Below are positions 45,861-56,340 of a stretch of DNA of 64,000 bases, in pieces; within the stretch, counting starts at the first letter, position 1, and the number at the start of each line of letters is the position of its first letter. Under the pieces are notes generated by a model, which was not told the DNA's origin, made no database searches, and saw only the letters and a program-made list of their open reading frames with translations. Origin of the DNA: Blastocatellia bacterium (GTDB lineage Bacteria; Acidobacteriota; Blastocatellia; Chloracidobacteriales; JADJPF01); the NCBI GenBank assembly GCA_016713405.1, contig JADJPF010000001.1:186001-250000 (forward strand). The letters are read 5' to 3'. The translations under genes and the position numbers were made by a program.

Positions 45861-48422
45861 ATGGTTGAGTCTTATAATGAGCAATGCTCAAATCTACGTT
45901 GTAGTCAACCATTAGGTGGCCCTTCAGGTCGTTGCTTAACTTGTAACTCATTGTTAATGGGTATCTTAGTTCGTAACCGTTGCTTGGTAAAACAATTAGT
46001 TAGCCGAGGTGGGTTTGGTACTACTTATTTAGTAGAAGACCAGGATTGTTTTGATGAACCTAGAATCTTAAAAGAACTTCGTCCTGCACATTTAGAAAAT
46101 AACGATTCAGAAAGTGATACACAAAACCGTAAAGCTACTGCCGAGAGGTTATTTAAGCGTGAAGCTCAAACCTTACTTAACCTTAATCATAGAGGTATAC
46201 CTAGGTTATATGCTTACTTTTTAGAAAATAATTATTCTTATTTGCTACAAGAATATATACCGGGAGTTAATCTAGCTGAAGCGGCACTGGAAAAAGGCGA
46301 AACCTATGATGAAAGAGAAGCTAGAGCTTTACTAAGAGAAATTGCAGAAATTCTAGATTATTTACATAATCAAAATCCCTGTCTAATTCATCGAGATATA
46401 AAGCCACAAAACTTAATGCGTCATACTGATGGGAGATTGCTATTAATTGATTTTGGTGCAGTTTGTCGGGCAGTTAATAAAGCTAGTAGTCAAACTCTTA
46501 TTGGCTCACCAGGCTATGCTCCTCCAGAACAAACCTTTGGTCAACCTGTTCCACAAAGTGACCTTTATGCTTCAGCCGCAACAGTTGTAAGACTGCTAAC
46601 AGGTATTCATCCATCACAATTAACTAATAAACATACAGACCGAATAGAATGGCAACAACATGTTGTAGTTAGTGAGCCTTTTAGAGATTTACTTAATCGC
46701 CTGCTAGTACGTGATCCTGAACTTCGTATAAATAGCGCGTCAGAAGTTTTACAAAGACTTAAAGATATGGAACATATACCAGCTTTAGTACGTGGTATTC
46801 GTCCAACTCCTAAAGTCAGTTTGCCTAGTAATGATCCTACAACTGCTACTATAGATATGGAGAATCATACGGCGGAAGAAGTCTATGATATGGGAGCTTT
46901 AATGCAGGCTTTACTAGTGGTTTCTGCTCCAGATATTGCTAGTGTTATTAAAGAATTATCAAAAGTAGATACGGGTTCTTTAGGTGATATACCAGTGCCA
47001 GTAATACTATTTTCTTGCTATCACTTAGGTCTTTCTGGTGAGCTAACATTAATTAATGGAGATATTAAAAAGATAGTATATTTTGATCAAGGTGCAATAG
47101 TATTTGCTTCTAGCTCTAAAAAAGAAGAACGTTTAGGAGAACACTTGCTAAGAAACAGTAGAATTTCTGCTGAAGAGTTTCTTAGAGCTACTAAAATAGT
47201 AGATGAAACTGGTGAAAGGATGGGAGGAGTATTACTTAAACTAGGTATTATAAGTTTAGAAGAATTAACTCCAATTGTAGTTGAACATGTTTCTCATATC
47301 ACTTACTCAACTTTTAATTGGACATCTGGAAGTTACAAGTTTGAAATAAAGCCTGCTATTACTGAAGCAATAAAAATGCCTTTTTCTACAGCAGATATTA
47401 TTTTTGAAGGTATTCGTAGGCTAGATAATTTAGAGTTAATTAAACAATGGTTGGGTGATTTTACTAGACCACTGCGTGCCACCAATGACCCATTGTTACT
47501 TTATCAAGCTGTCACTTTATATCCACAAGAAGGTTATATAGTTTCTCGTATTGATTCAGCAATGTCTGTAGAAGAAATACTGTCTCTAGGGGGATTACCA
47601 GAAAATGAAACCTTACGCACTATTTGTGGTTTGTTATCAATTGGGATGCTGGAGTTAGCTACAGAAATAGAGAAAGTAAAGCCAATAAAGCAAACGGCTG
47701 TATCTAGAGTTTTATCACACCCTAGCCCACTTCCACAGGATTTAGATTTTTCAACTGTTGCAGCATTTTGTTATGAAGTAGAAAGTAAATTAGCAAATAT
47801 TGACTCTTCAGATGCTTATGGAGTTTTAGAAGTTTCTCGTAATGCTACAGAAGCAGAAATCAATGAAGCTTATAACAATTTAGCAAGAAAATTTCACCCA
47901 GACCGCAATAGTCAACTACTTAATTATCAAATTAGCTTAAAGGCAGAACTGGAAAAGATTTTTACTTCTATTTCTAGTGCTTATGAAATGCTAAAAAGTC
48001 CTGTCGCTAGAAACCGTCAAAACAATACAAAAATCAATAAAGAGCCAAATAAACAATTTAACTTTTCTCAATCAAATAATTTTTTAGAAGATACATCATA
48101 TTCAGGATTTTACTATAGCGGTGTCACCACACGTACTTATCGGAAAAATCAAAACAACCAAAGCATTCCACAAACTGCCCAAGAGTGGTTTGATTATGGA
48201 CAAAGGCTTTATTTTGAAAGTTCTTATGGTGAAGCAAGGGATGCTTTACAAAAAGCAATTCAATTACAACCTAATTTTGCTGAATATCATTTTTATCTTG
48301 CTCGGGCATTATCAAAATTAACAGGAATGTTTCAAGCCGCAGAATTAGAGTTTTATCGCGCTTTAGAGCTAAAAAAAAATTACATTCCTAAAAATTTTTT
48401 CCCGACCAGGCAAAACAATTAA
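45861..48422 (+). CDS. Multidomain Ser/Thr kinase: zinc ribbon, kinase, DUF4388, J-domain, TPR
   Basis: This 853-residue protein has no membrane helix. A zinc ribbon (C9, C14, C25, C28) leads into a Hanks-type kinase (SRGGFGTTYLV, LKEL, HRDIKPQNLM, LLIDFGAVC, GSPGYAPPEQTFGQ). Residues about 385-540 match DUF4388, a PatA-N-like domain (GLSGELTLINGDIKKIVYFD with QGAIVFASS). A DnaJ J-domain near 660-720 includes an intact HPD in KFHPDRN, with AEINEAYNNLARK before it. TPR-like helices end the protein (QEWFDYGQRLYFESSYGEAR). The unusual fusion links phosphorylation, chaperone recruitment and DUF4388 signalling. A DUF4388 protein lies at 52431, suggesting one network. Confidence 0.9.
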   Translation: MVESYNEQCSNLRCSQPLGGPSGRCLTCNSLLMGILVRNRCLVKQLVSRGGFGTTYLVEDQDCFDEPRILKELRPAHLENNDSESDTQNRKATAERLFKREAQTLLNLNHRGIPRLYAYFLENNYSYLLQEYIPGVNLAEAALEKGETYDEREARALLREIAEILDYLHNQNPCLIHRDIKPQNLMRHTDGRLLLIDFGAVCRAVNKASSQTLIGSPGYAPPEQTFGQPVPQSDLYASAATVVRLLTGIHPSQLTNKHTDRIEWQQHVVVSEPFRDLLNRLLVRDPELRINSASEVLQRLKDMEHIPALVRGIRPTPKVSLPSNDPTTATIDMENHTAEEVYDMGALMQALLVVSAPDIASVIKELSKVDTGSLGDIPVPVILFSCYHLGLSGELTLINGDIKKIVYFDQGAIVFASSSKKEERLGEHLLRNSRISAEEFLRATKIVDETGERMGGVLLKLGIISLEELTPIVVEHVSHITYSTFNWTSGSYKFEIKPAITEAIKMPFSTADIIFEGIRRLDNLELIKQWLGDFTRPLRATNDPLLLYQAVTLYPQEGYIVSRIDSAMSVEEILSLGGLPENETLRTICGLLSIGMLELATEIEKVKPIKQTAVSRVLSHPSPLPQDLDFSTVAAFCYEVESKLANIDSSDAYGVLEVSRNATEAEINEAYNNLARKFHPDRNSQLLNYQISLKAELEKIFTSISSAYEMLKSPVARNRQNNTKINKEPNKQFNFSQSNNFLEDTSYSGFYYSGVTTRTYRKNQNNQSIPQTAQEWFDYGQRLYFESSYGEARDALQKAIQLQPNFAEYHFYLARALSKLTGMFQAAELEFYRALELKKNYIPKNFFPTRQNN

Positions 48423-48455
48423 AATACTTAAGCAAATAACGAGGAGACATATTTT

Positions 48456-51400
48456 ATGAGGCCATTACTTCGCACCCTTGTCTATCTATCGCTACTAGGC
48501 CTACTTTTCGGTGGAACTGTTTATGTTCCTACTGCATATGCACAATCACAAGCTACTGCGGCTGATTTAGTAGGTATTATTAAAGATGAAACAGGCGCAG
48601 TTATTCCTGGTGCCACTGTAACATTAAGAAATCCACAAACAGGTAATGAACGTAGTACTACTACGGATGAGTCAGGAACTTATAAATTTTTAGCCATACC
48701 ACCTAGCACATATGAGGTAAGTATTGAAGCTGCTGGTTTTAATAGAACAGTAAATGAAAATGTTGTTTTAACTTTAGGTCAGGCGGCTAGATTAGATATA
48801 GAGCTTAAAATTGCAGGTGATGTTAGTGAAGAAATTATTGTTACTGCCGCACCTGCTGTTGTAGAAACTTCTAAAACAGCAGTGACCCAAACAATTGATG
48901 AAGAAAGAATTGATAACCTTCCAATCAATGGGCGTAACTTCTTAAACTTTGCTTTAACAAACGCTCAAATTGGTCGGGATAATTCCCCACCTGTTGGCCC
49001 GGCACCAACAACAGGGTTAAATTTTGCTGGTCAACGTGCGCGTTCTAATCTAGTGCAAGTTGATGGTGCAGATAATATTGATAACTCTGTAAATGCTGCT
49101 CGTTCAACGGTTAGCCAAGAAGCAGTTCAAGAATTCCAAGTAGTAATAAATAGCTTTGCTGCTGAATTTGGCCGAACAGCAGGGGGTGTAGTTAATATTG
49201 TTACTAAGTCTGGTACAAATGATTTTCATGGTAATGTGTTTGGATTTTTACGCCAAAGAGCAATCCAGGCTCGTAATGCGCTGGCTTTCCAACCACCTGG
49301 CACGGATAGACCTGCTTTTACTCGTGGTCAATATGGATTTAGTTTAGGTGGCCCTCTACAAAAAAATAAAACTTTTTTCTTTATTGCCTTAGACCAAACT
49401 AGACGACAAGAATCAGGGTTTTCTCAAATTGGGCTAGATCCTGCTGTTTTTGATAGTACAGCAGAACAAAGAGCTTTTATTGCTGCTAATGCTGGCACTA
49501 CAGCAGGCGGACTTTATCAACAATTAACAGTTGCTGGTGCAGGTGTAGCTAGAACAGGAATTAACCCATTAAATGGGATGAGACAATTCTTTGTCACTGC
49601 ATTGCTTTCTGGAGGACAATTTGGCGCAATTCCTGCAAGTTTTCGTCCACTTTCAAACATACAAAATGTTTATCCAATTAGTGATAAGTTTACCTTTTAC
49701 TCTGTAAAACTAGACCATCAAATTAACCCAGATAACCGCCTGTCCTTGCGTTATAACTTTACACCAATTACAACCACAGGTATTCAATCATCAGGACAAA
49801 ACCAACCATTTGGTCTAAATGATGTGTCTCGTACCGGAATTGCAACTTTCCGTGATACCGCGTTTGTTATTCAAGATTTGCAAACTTTTGGCGGTACAAA
49901 AGTTAATGAAATACTCTTTAACTTTGCTAGACGTGGTACTTTCTTTACTTCTGGCTCAGATGTAGCAATAAATATTACTGGTGCTGGTTTCTTTGGCCGT
50001 GAACCATTCTCACCTGTAGACCGCGTAGAAAAACGCTATGAAATTAAAGATAACTTTACCCTCTCACAAGGTAATCATACTGCTAAATTTGGGGTAGATT
50101 TTAATTATGTTGATATTGACCCTGCTAGATTTGAGCTAAACTTTTCAGGTTTATTTAATTTTGGGTCATTTCCTGTTTCAGCCTTTGCTGCTTTGGTTCC
50201 AGGTTTTGCTACTGCTCCAGCACTTACACCAGTTCAAGCTTATGGTTTAGGACTTCCTCAAACCTTTGTTCAAGGATTTGGTAAATCTACTTCTACAGTA
50301 ACTAATAAAACACTAGGTCTTTTTGCTCAAGATAGTTGGAAAATACGTCCAAATCTAACCATTAATTATGGTATTCGTTATGATGTTGAGCTAACACCAA
50401 CATTTCCAACAACTGGCTTTAGTACAGATGGTTTTTCTATTAGTGCAGCACAATTAGATGCAGCGGAAAGAGCCTTAAATGTAATTCAAGGTATTCCACG
50501 AGATAAAAACAATTTTGCTCCTCGTATAGGCTTTGCATATGATCCTAAAGGAGATGGTAAAACTGTAATTCGCGCTGATATGGAATTTTCTTTGACCATC
50601 CACTACTTGCATTAGCTTTTAACTCAGATATTGCTGATGGAGGTCAATCTCCTCAAGTTATCAATATTGCTAACTTACCTTTGCCAACAACACCATTAAA
50701 TGCAGCACAAATTTTCCAAGGTACTGTAATACCAGGCGTTACTCCAGGACTTGCTAGCGGAGCCGTTTATCTAAATGGACAATCTCGTTTTGACCCTAAT
50801 AAACCTTTTCCAGGTCTAGGAACAGTTCTTCCATTTACTTTACCAATAGATAGAGATTTTGTTTATGCCTATACAAATCAAGTTAATGTTGGTATTGAAA
50901 GGGAATTAGTTAAAGATTTAGCTTTTAGTGCTACTTATATCTTTACTGGTGGTCATAAATTACCACATCCAGTAGATCGTAATACTCCTAATGCTCAAGC
51001 TATTTTAGCTGTCTCTCCAACAGGTGGCCCTAATGCTATAGTTATTGCTAATAACTTTTTCCGTCCATCTGGCCCAAATCCAGCACTTGTTCCAACTAGT
51101 CTGCCAATTCCTTTTGGCCCTGTTGCAACTCAAGAAGCAACCTCAAATTCAGTCTATCACTCAATAACATTAAATCTAACTAAACGGTTTTCCAATAATT
51201 ATCAATTTTTAATTAGTTATAATTTTGGTAAAACCTTAGATGATTCTACTGATTTACAAACTTTGTTACAACCGCAAGATAACCGTAGAATGGATTTAGA
51301 ACGTAGCCGTTCTAGTCTAGATCAAAGACATCGTTTTGTTATTAGTGGTGTGTATAAAACTCCATTTGAACAAACAAGCCCAGGTTTTAAGAAAGTATTA

Positions 51401-51817
51401 GCTAATATTACTTTTGCTCCAATTATAGAACTAGGTTCTGGAAGACCATTTAATATTTTGACTGGTACAGATACTAATTTAGACGCATCTGCAAATACAG
51501 ATCGTCCAAATGTTGACCCTGCTACTGGCGCACTTACTTTACCTTCAATAGGTCAAATTGGTTCATTAGGCCGTAATGCTGGTACTACACCAGGTTTTGC
51601 TAGTTTTGATATGCGTATAGCTAAATTCTTACCCATTGGCGAAAGAGTTAGAATTGACTTTATCTCTGAAGTCTTTAACCTTTTTAATCGAGTTAATGTT
51701 TCTACAGTTAATAATGATTTTCGCCAAATTAGATTTGAAGATTGAAACTTTAAGAGTCCTCCAACTTCAGTTTTTGATCCTAGACAGTTTCAATTTGCTA
51801 TAAAGATTAGTTTCTAG
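48456..51817 (+). CDS. Oar-like TonB-dependent receptor (copy 3; frameshift near 50580 and in-frame TGA at 51743)
   Basis: A signal peptide precedes DLVGIIKDETGAVIPGATVT, the regulatory-like domain. The plug carries RNF-type GRNFLNFALTNAQIG, QEFQVVINSFAAEFGRTAGG and VVNIVTKSGTNDFHGNVFGF. The frame is lost near 50580; one added G in AGGATATGGA restores GYGIFFDHPLLALAF. The barrel then runs to RQIRFED, where a TGA stop (51743-51745) is followed in the same frame by NFKSPPTSVFDPRQ and FQFAIKISF with TAG at 51815-51817. The missing end is the terminal barrel strand and its closing Phe, needed for assembly in related proteins. The TGA may be a real nonsense change or a base error (GGA to TGA). Confidence 0.82.
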
Positions 51818-51836
51818 GAAATTTTTCTAGTAAATA

Positions 51837-51878
51837 AAAAATTCCACTCTTTACAACCTTACAAAGAGTGGAATTTTT
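51837..51878 (+). terminator. Rho-independent terminator after receptor copy 3
   Basis: AAAAATTCCACTCTTT (51837-51852) pairs with AAAGAGTGGAATTTTT (51863-51878) across a 10-base loop, with T-rich sequence after it. It also faces the STAS gene, which ends at 51901. Confidence 0.88.
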
Positions 51879-51900
51879 CTTTTGATAGCAAATCAATTAT

Positions 51901-52242
51901 TTATTTTTGAAAACTCTTTAGAGCTTTTTCTTCAGAATCAAAAGTTTCAAAAACTGTAATTAACTTAGTAATAGTAAAGAGATCTACTAGACGTTTGGTT
52001 AAATTTACAAGCTTTAGCTCGCCTCCAGCCCGCTTTACTGCTGTATAACAACGAACCACTTCACCTAACCCAGAACTATCCATATAAGGTACTTCTTGAC
52101 AGTTTAATACTACTCGTCTAACTCCACGAGTAATTAAATCTGCAACGTGTTGTTTTAATTGTACATCCCCCTCGCCAAGTAAAATTTTTCCTTCTAGGTC
52201 TAGTATGGTTACATCTCCTACTTGTCGCTCTGTGATATTCAT
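51901..52242 (-). CDS. STAS-domain anti-sigma-factor antagonist
   Basis: The 113-residue protein is a single STAS domain: VTILDLEGKILLGEGD, VVLNCQEVPYMDSSGLGEVV and KLVNLTKRLVDLFTITKL. The PYMDSSGLG motif has the Ser that is phosphorylated by a partner kinase in SpoIIAA/RsbV-type switches. With PP2C phosphatases on both sides, a partner-switching module is likely. No RsbW-type kinase is seen in the window, so it may be elsewhere. Confidence 0.9.
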   Translation of the reverse strand: MNITERQVGDVTILDLEGKILLGEGDVQLKQHVADLITRGVRRVVLNCQEVPYMDSSGLGEVVRCYTAVKRAGGELKLVNLTKRLVDLFTITKLITVFETFDSEEKALKSFQK

Positions 52243-52430
52243 TAATTTTCAGCGTCAAACCCTTTGAGGATCAGTAAAATACGCCGCCTCCCTTCAAGCA
52301 AACTTACTAGTTGGACTTCTATAAATAAAATAGATAATTAACTTTATTATATATAACAAGCTTAGTTTTAACTAAACAAAGATTTGAACATACTTAGAAA
52401 AACTGTGTCAAGACTTTTAGTATAAACTTA

Positions 52431-53468
52431 TTACTCTTTAATTTTTAGATCTGTTCTCTTTATTTGCTTAGTAACCAACATAATTTTAATTACAGAATAA
52501 ATTAAATAAGAACAACGACCTACTTTTTCTTGTAATTGTGCGACTGATAAAGGAGAAATTTTTAGTATTTGAAAAACTTGATTAGCTAGTTCCATAAAAG
52601 ATTCTTCTCCTAACCAAAGCAATGTAGCTTTAGCAGGAGTAAAAACGTCCCTTACATTAATTTTTCTACTCATTTCCTGTAATTCATCTTGTTGGCGTGC
52701 TGCTTCTATTAAAAGGGCTGAAGCTGGTTGGAAAATATCATAACGACTATTGCCAGTATGCTGAATTGGGCCGCTCTTAAAATCAAAAGTCCCTTCCTTT
52801 AGAGGTGGCTGGAAAAGCTGGTAAAAAGCATCTTCTCCTACTAAATTTCCTAGATAAGCTCCTCGAATTTCTCCTTCTTCAAAGTTTACTTCTGCTATAG
52901 ATTCTTCTCTATAATTATTTATTCTTAAAGTTCCTGTAAGGCGAGAACTAACAATAGTTTGAATTATGGTTGTTAGGTCAAAAAACTTAAAATTACCACG
53001 AAATTGCTCTCTTCTGTCTATCTTAGTATGTTTAATTAATGCTTCTAAACGACTAGCAAATAAAGTAGATAAAGATTTACCAAATTCTGGCAATATATCT
53101 AATAAAGATAAAAATATATCTCTACTAATTGCAAAAATTTCTCCTCCTCCAGGCATTCTAGCATAAGAAGTATAACTTGAGCCTGTTAACATAGTTATTT
53201 CGCCTAGAGAAGTAGAGATACCCATATAGGCTACTACTTTTAATTGCCCTGGCTCATCTTCGCGGCAAATTTCTACAATACCACTTTTTACAATATAAAA
53301 CTTTTCTGCTGCTTGATTAGCAACAAAAATCGTGTTGCCAGGTTCAATTATAAGAACTTGACCATAGTTATAAATAACTTTTAAGATTTCCTCGCCTAGT
53401 CCGCTTAAAGTATCACAGTCTTTAAGGAATTTTATTTCTGAAGTATCTATTAAACTGGTTTGTTGCAT
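52431..53468 (-). CDS. Cyclic-nucleotide-binding and DUF4388 domain protein
   Basis: The 345-residue protein has a CNB domain at about 20-145 (NTIFVANQAAEKFYIVKSGI, ISTSLGEITMLTGSSYTSYA). The domain keeps G-E but lacks a clear phosphate-binding R at the usual place, so it may not bind cAMP. A DUF4388 domain at about 160-270 follows (FFDLTTIIQTIVSSRLTGTL then RINNYREESIAEVNFEEGEI). The remaining 75 residues (PAKATLLWLGEESFMELANQ) are a helical tail. No DNA-binding wing is evident. The DUF4388 domain is shared with the kinase at 45861. Confidence 0.85.
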   Translation of the reverse strand: MQQTSLIDTSEIKFLKDCDTLSGLGEEILKVIYNYGQVLIIEPGNTIFVANQAAEKFYIVKSGIVEICREDEPGQLKVVAYMGISTSLGEITMLTGSSYTSYARMPGGGEIFAISRDIFLSLLDILPEFGKSLSTLFASRLEALIKHTKIDRREQFRGNFKFFDLTTIIQTIVSSRLTGTLRINNYREESIAEVNFEEGEIRGAYLGNLVGEDAFYQLFQPPLKEGTFDFKSGPIQHTGNSRYDIFQPASALLIEAARQQDELQEMSRKINVRDVFTPAKATLLWLGEESFMELANQVFQILKISPLSVAQLQEKVGRCSYLIYSVIKIMLVTKQIKRTDLKIKE

Positions 53469-53686
53469 AAGTAATTTATTTTAAGAATAACTATTAGCTA
53501 TGGATATTAAGTTACTAAAACGATTTCCATTATTATAAGTGCTTATATTATCTTAGCAGTACACTTAACAGCAACAAATAAGTCTGCTAAAGTCTAGTAG
53601 TAGAATTAAAAGAAGTTGACAACTTTAGGGATAAAACTATATACATCCTGCAACTATATTAAAAATCTAAGGAGGTAATTATTTAT

Positions 53687-54949
53687 ATGACAAAAGTAGA
53701 TGCACCTTGTGTAATTACCTCGGTTTATGCTTCTTCTGATACAGGTAATTTTAGGGATAATAACGAAGATAATTTTATTATTGCTGATTTAGTAAATGGA
53801 CAAGGCTATAGTTTCCCTCAGTCTATCCGACGTAACATAGAAAATAACCGGCTACTAATGGCTGTATCTGATGGAATAGGTGGTAGAGAAGGTGGAGAAA
53901 TAGCTTCTGCTATAGCTGTTTATGGACTACGGTTAGAACTTTTACGACTTGCTAGTAAGTCGGCTATTTATGAAGTAGATTGGCTAGTAAAAGCTTTAGA
54001 ACACATTAATAAATTAATTTGGCGGGCCGGGAAAGAAAATCACCAATTAAAAGGTATGGGGGCAACTATTACGGCTGCTTTAATATCAGGGAGTCGTGTT
54101 TATATTGCTGAAGTTGGAGACTCTCGTGCTTATTTATTAAGAAATAACCAAATTAAACAAATTACTACTGATCAATCTTTGTTTGAAATATTATCTCAAA
54201 CATCAGATATGGAAATAGAACGACAACCATCAGAAACTACACGTAATATTATTTTACAGTCTGTAGGAGGACAAGAAAACTTGGATGTTGCTGTAACCAT
54301 TCTTGAATTATGTCAGGATGACTTTCTATTAATATGTTCTGATGGATTATCTAATAATTTAACAGCTACAGAAATAGAGGAAACTATTACTAAATCGCCT
54401 AACCTTGAACAAGCTGTAACTTCAATGATTGAATTAAGCAAAGAAAGAGGAGGAGAGGATAACATAACCTTAATACTTGCAAAATTTGAAGGGGACGCTT
54501 TACCAAAAAGTACTGGTAAATCTATAACTAGTTCCTTAAAAGTATTAACAGCATTTAATCCACTTTCAAATAACAAAGGAAAACAAAAACGCATTACCCA
54601 ACAAATGGTTTCAGAACTACAAGAAAGAGAAGAAAAAGTGTTTCGTTCTACATTAGGAGTAATGTCACCTACTTCTTACCCAGCACGTAGCCAAGCTTTA
54701 TCAGAAAGTGACAAATCCATAGAACTGCTTCATAATTCAGCTAATCAATTAGTTAAAGTTGTAGAGCAGATACAGGTTTTGGAAAAATGGTTAGAACAAC
54801 AAGGCAGGCTAGACCCTGCTTTACAAAAGGCTATTGTTCATTTAGAACATGCTATTAAAAATACACAAAAAATAGAAATTGTTGCACGTAAAGCAAGAAA
54901 TTTAATTGAACGTTTAACGGCTAAGAATATTTATCCAAAAGATAGCTAA
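53687..54949 (+). CDS. PP2C-type Ser/Thr protein phosphatase with coiled-coil tail
   Basis: The 420-residue protein has a strong AAGGAGGT 11 bases before ATG. PP2C motifs are intact: GNFRDNNEDNFII, LLMAVSDGIGGREGGEIASA, LKGMGATITAALISGSRVYI, EVGDSRAYLLRNNQIKQITT, FLLICSDGLSNNLT and ERGGEDNITLILAKF. The last 110 residues (VEQIQVLEKWLEQQGRLDPA) look helical or coiled-coil, unlike the extension of the first phosphatase. It may act on the STAS protein or the kinase nearby. The clpX gene follows after 81 bases. Confidence 0.9.
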   Translation: MTKVDAPCVITSVYASSDTGNFRDNNEDNFIIADLVNGQGYSFPQSIRRNIENNRLLMAVSDGIGGREGGEIASAIAVYGLRLELLRLASKSAIYEVDWLVKALEHINKLIWRAGKENHQLKGMGATITAALISGSRVYIAEVGDSRAYLLRNNQIKQITTDQSLFEILSQTSDMEIERQPSETTRNIILQSVGGQENLDVAVTILELCQDDFLLICSDGLSNNLTATEIEETITKSPNLEQAVTSMIELSKERGGEDNITLILAKFEGDALPKSTGKSITSSLKVLTAFNPLSNNKGKQKRITQQMVSELQEREEKVFRSTLGVMSPTSYPARSQALSESDKSIELLHNSANQLVKVVEQIQVLEKWLEQQGRLDPALQKAIVHLEHAIKNTQKIEIVARKARNLIERLTAKNIYPKDS

Positions 54950-55030
54950 AAATAGTTAAAAGAACGGAAAAACGTTGTTTCAATCTGTTAGGGTTCGATT
55001 TAAAATACCCAAAACAGCAAGGAGGAAATA

Positions 55031-56272
55031 GTGAGATTTACTGAGGAAGTACCGCGTTGTTCGTTTTGTCATAAATCGAACCGTGAAGTAAAAAAGCTAA
55101 TTGCTGGGCCATCGGTCTATATTTGTAATGAATGTATTAATATCTGTAATGACATATTACTAGATAATACTAAAGAAGTAGAGCCTCATCAAAGTGGGCT
55201 ACCTGCTCCAATAGAAATAAAACGTTTTCTGGATCAATATGTAATTCAGCAAGATGAAACAAAAAAACGCCTGGCTGTAGCGGTTTATCAACATTATAAG
55301 CGTATTGCAGTAAAGAAAAAGGGTGGAGCTAATAAAAAGAATGATGTAGAAGTACAGAAAAGCAATGTTTTATTAATCGGGCCAACTGGTACAGGAAAAA
55401 CTTTACTTGCACAAACTCTAGCACGAATGCTAGATGTCCCATTTTGCATTGCTGATGCAACTACTTTAACTGAAGCAGGTTATGTTGGTGAGGATGTAGA
55501 AAATATTATTAGCAAGCTATTAGAAGCAGCTAACGGTGATTTAGAACAAGCTCAGATAGGAATTGTTTATTTAGATGAGATTGATAAAGTCTCGCGTAAA
55601 GATGAAAACCCTTCTATAACTCGTGATGTTTCTGGCGAGGGGGTACAGCAGTCTTTATTAAAGGTATTGGAGGGAACAGAAATTTTTGTTCCTCAAGCAC
55701 GGGGGGCCCGTTATGCCCAACAGGATAGAGTTAAAGTAGACACTACTAATATTTTATTTGTATGTGGCGGTGCTTTTGTTGGTTTAGATAAAATTATTGA
55801 ACGTCGCTTAGGTGGAAAAGCCCTAGGGTTTCAAGCTGATGTTAGCAAGCGACGCTTTAGCGTTAAGTCAAATATGCTTAGTCATGTTGAGCCTCAAGAC
55901 TTAATAAAATATGGAATGATTCCTGAATTTGTTGGCCGATTACCTTCTATTAGCTCTTTACATGAGCTAGATGAAGTTGCATTAATTGAAATATTAACTA
56001 AACCCAAAAATGCTTTAATTAAACAGTACCAAGCACTATTTGAGTTAGATGGTATTCGTATGACTTACACTGATTCAGCCATAGAAGCAATTGCACGTAA
56101 GACTATGGAATTAAAAGTAGGAGCAAGAGGTTTAAGAATAGTGCTAGAAAAAATTATGTTAGACGCTTTTTATACCCTACCCTCACAACGTAAGATAAAG
56201 AAATTTATCCTTACAAGTGAAATGGTAGAAAGCGGTTTACTTTCACTTCAAGCTTTAGAGCAAGTTGGTTAA
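55031..56272 (+). CDS. clpX: ATP-dependent Clp protease ATP-binding subunit ClpX
   Basis: GTG start at 55031 with AAGGAGG upstream; 413 residues, normal for ClpX. An N-terminal zinc-binding domain (CSFCHKSNREVKKLIAGP, then ICNECINIC) is followed by the AAA+ module: Walker A IGPTGTGKTLLAQ, pore loop GYVGEDVE, Walker B IVYLDEIDKVSRKDEN, sensor and RKH-like DVSGEGVQQSLLKVLEG, and the C-terminal GARGLRIVLEKIMLDAFYTL. The ClpP-contact loop reads KALGFQA instead of the more usual I-G-F. ClpX unfolds substrates for ClpP; no clpP or trigger-factor gene is adjacent, as often seen in this phylum. Confidence 0.95.
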   Translation: MRFTEEVPRCSFCHKSNREVKKLIAGPSVYICNECINICNDILLDNTKEVEPHQSGLPAPIEIKRFLDQYVIQQDETKKRLAVAVYQHYKRIAVKKKGGANKKNDVEVQKSNVLLIGPTGTGKTLLAQTLARMLDVPFCIADATTLTEAGYVGEDVENIISKLLEAANGDLEQAQIGIVYLDEIDKVSRKDENPSITRDVSGEGVQQSLLKVLEGTEIFVPQARGARYAQQDRVKVDTTNILFVCGGAFVGLDKIIERRLGGKALGFQADVSKRRFSVKSNMLSHVEPQDLIKYGMIPEFVGRLPSISSLHELDEVALIEILTKPKNALIKQYQALFELDGIRMTYTDSAIEAIARKTMELKVGARGLRIVLEKIMLDAFYTLPSQRKIKKFILTSEMVESGLLSLQALEQVG

Positions 56273-56291
56273 TAGAAATTTTTAATAATAA

Positions 56292-56324
56292 AAAATAGGA
56301 AGCAAAAATCTTGCTTCCTATTTT
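56292..56324 (+). terminator. Rho-independent terminator after clpX
   Basis: AAAATAGGAAGCAA (56292-56305) and its complement (56311-56324) enclose a 5-base loop, followed by a T-rich run. Confidence 0.88.
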
Positions 56325-56340
56325 GTTTTTGAAAGGAAAA

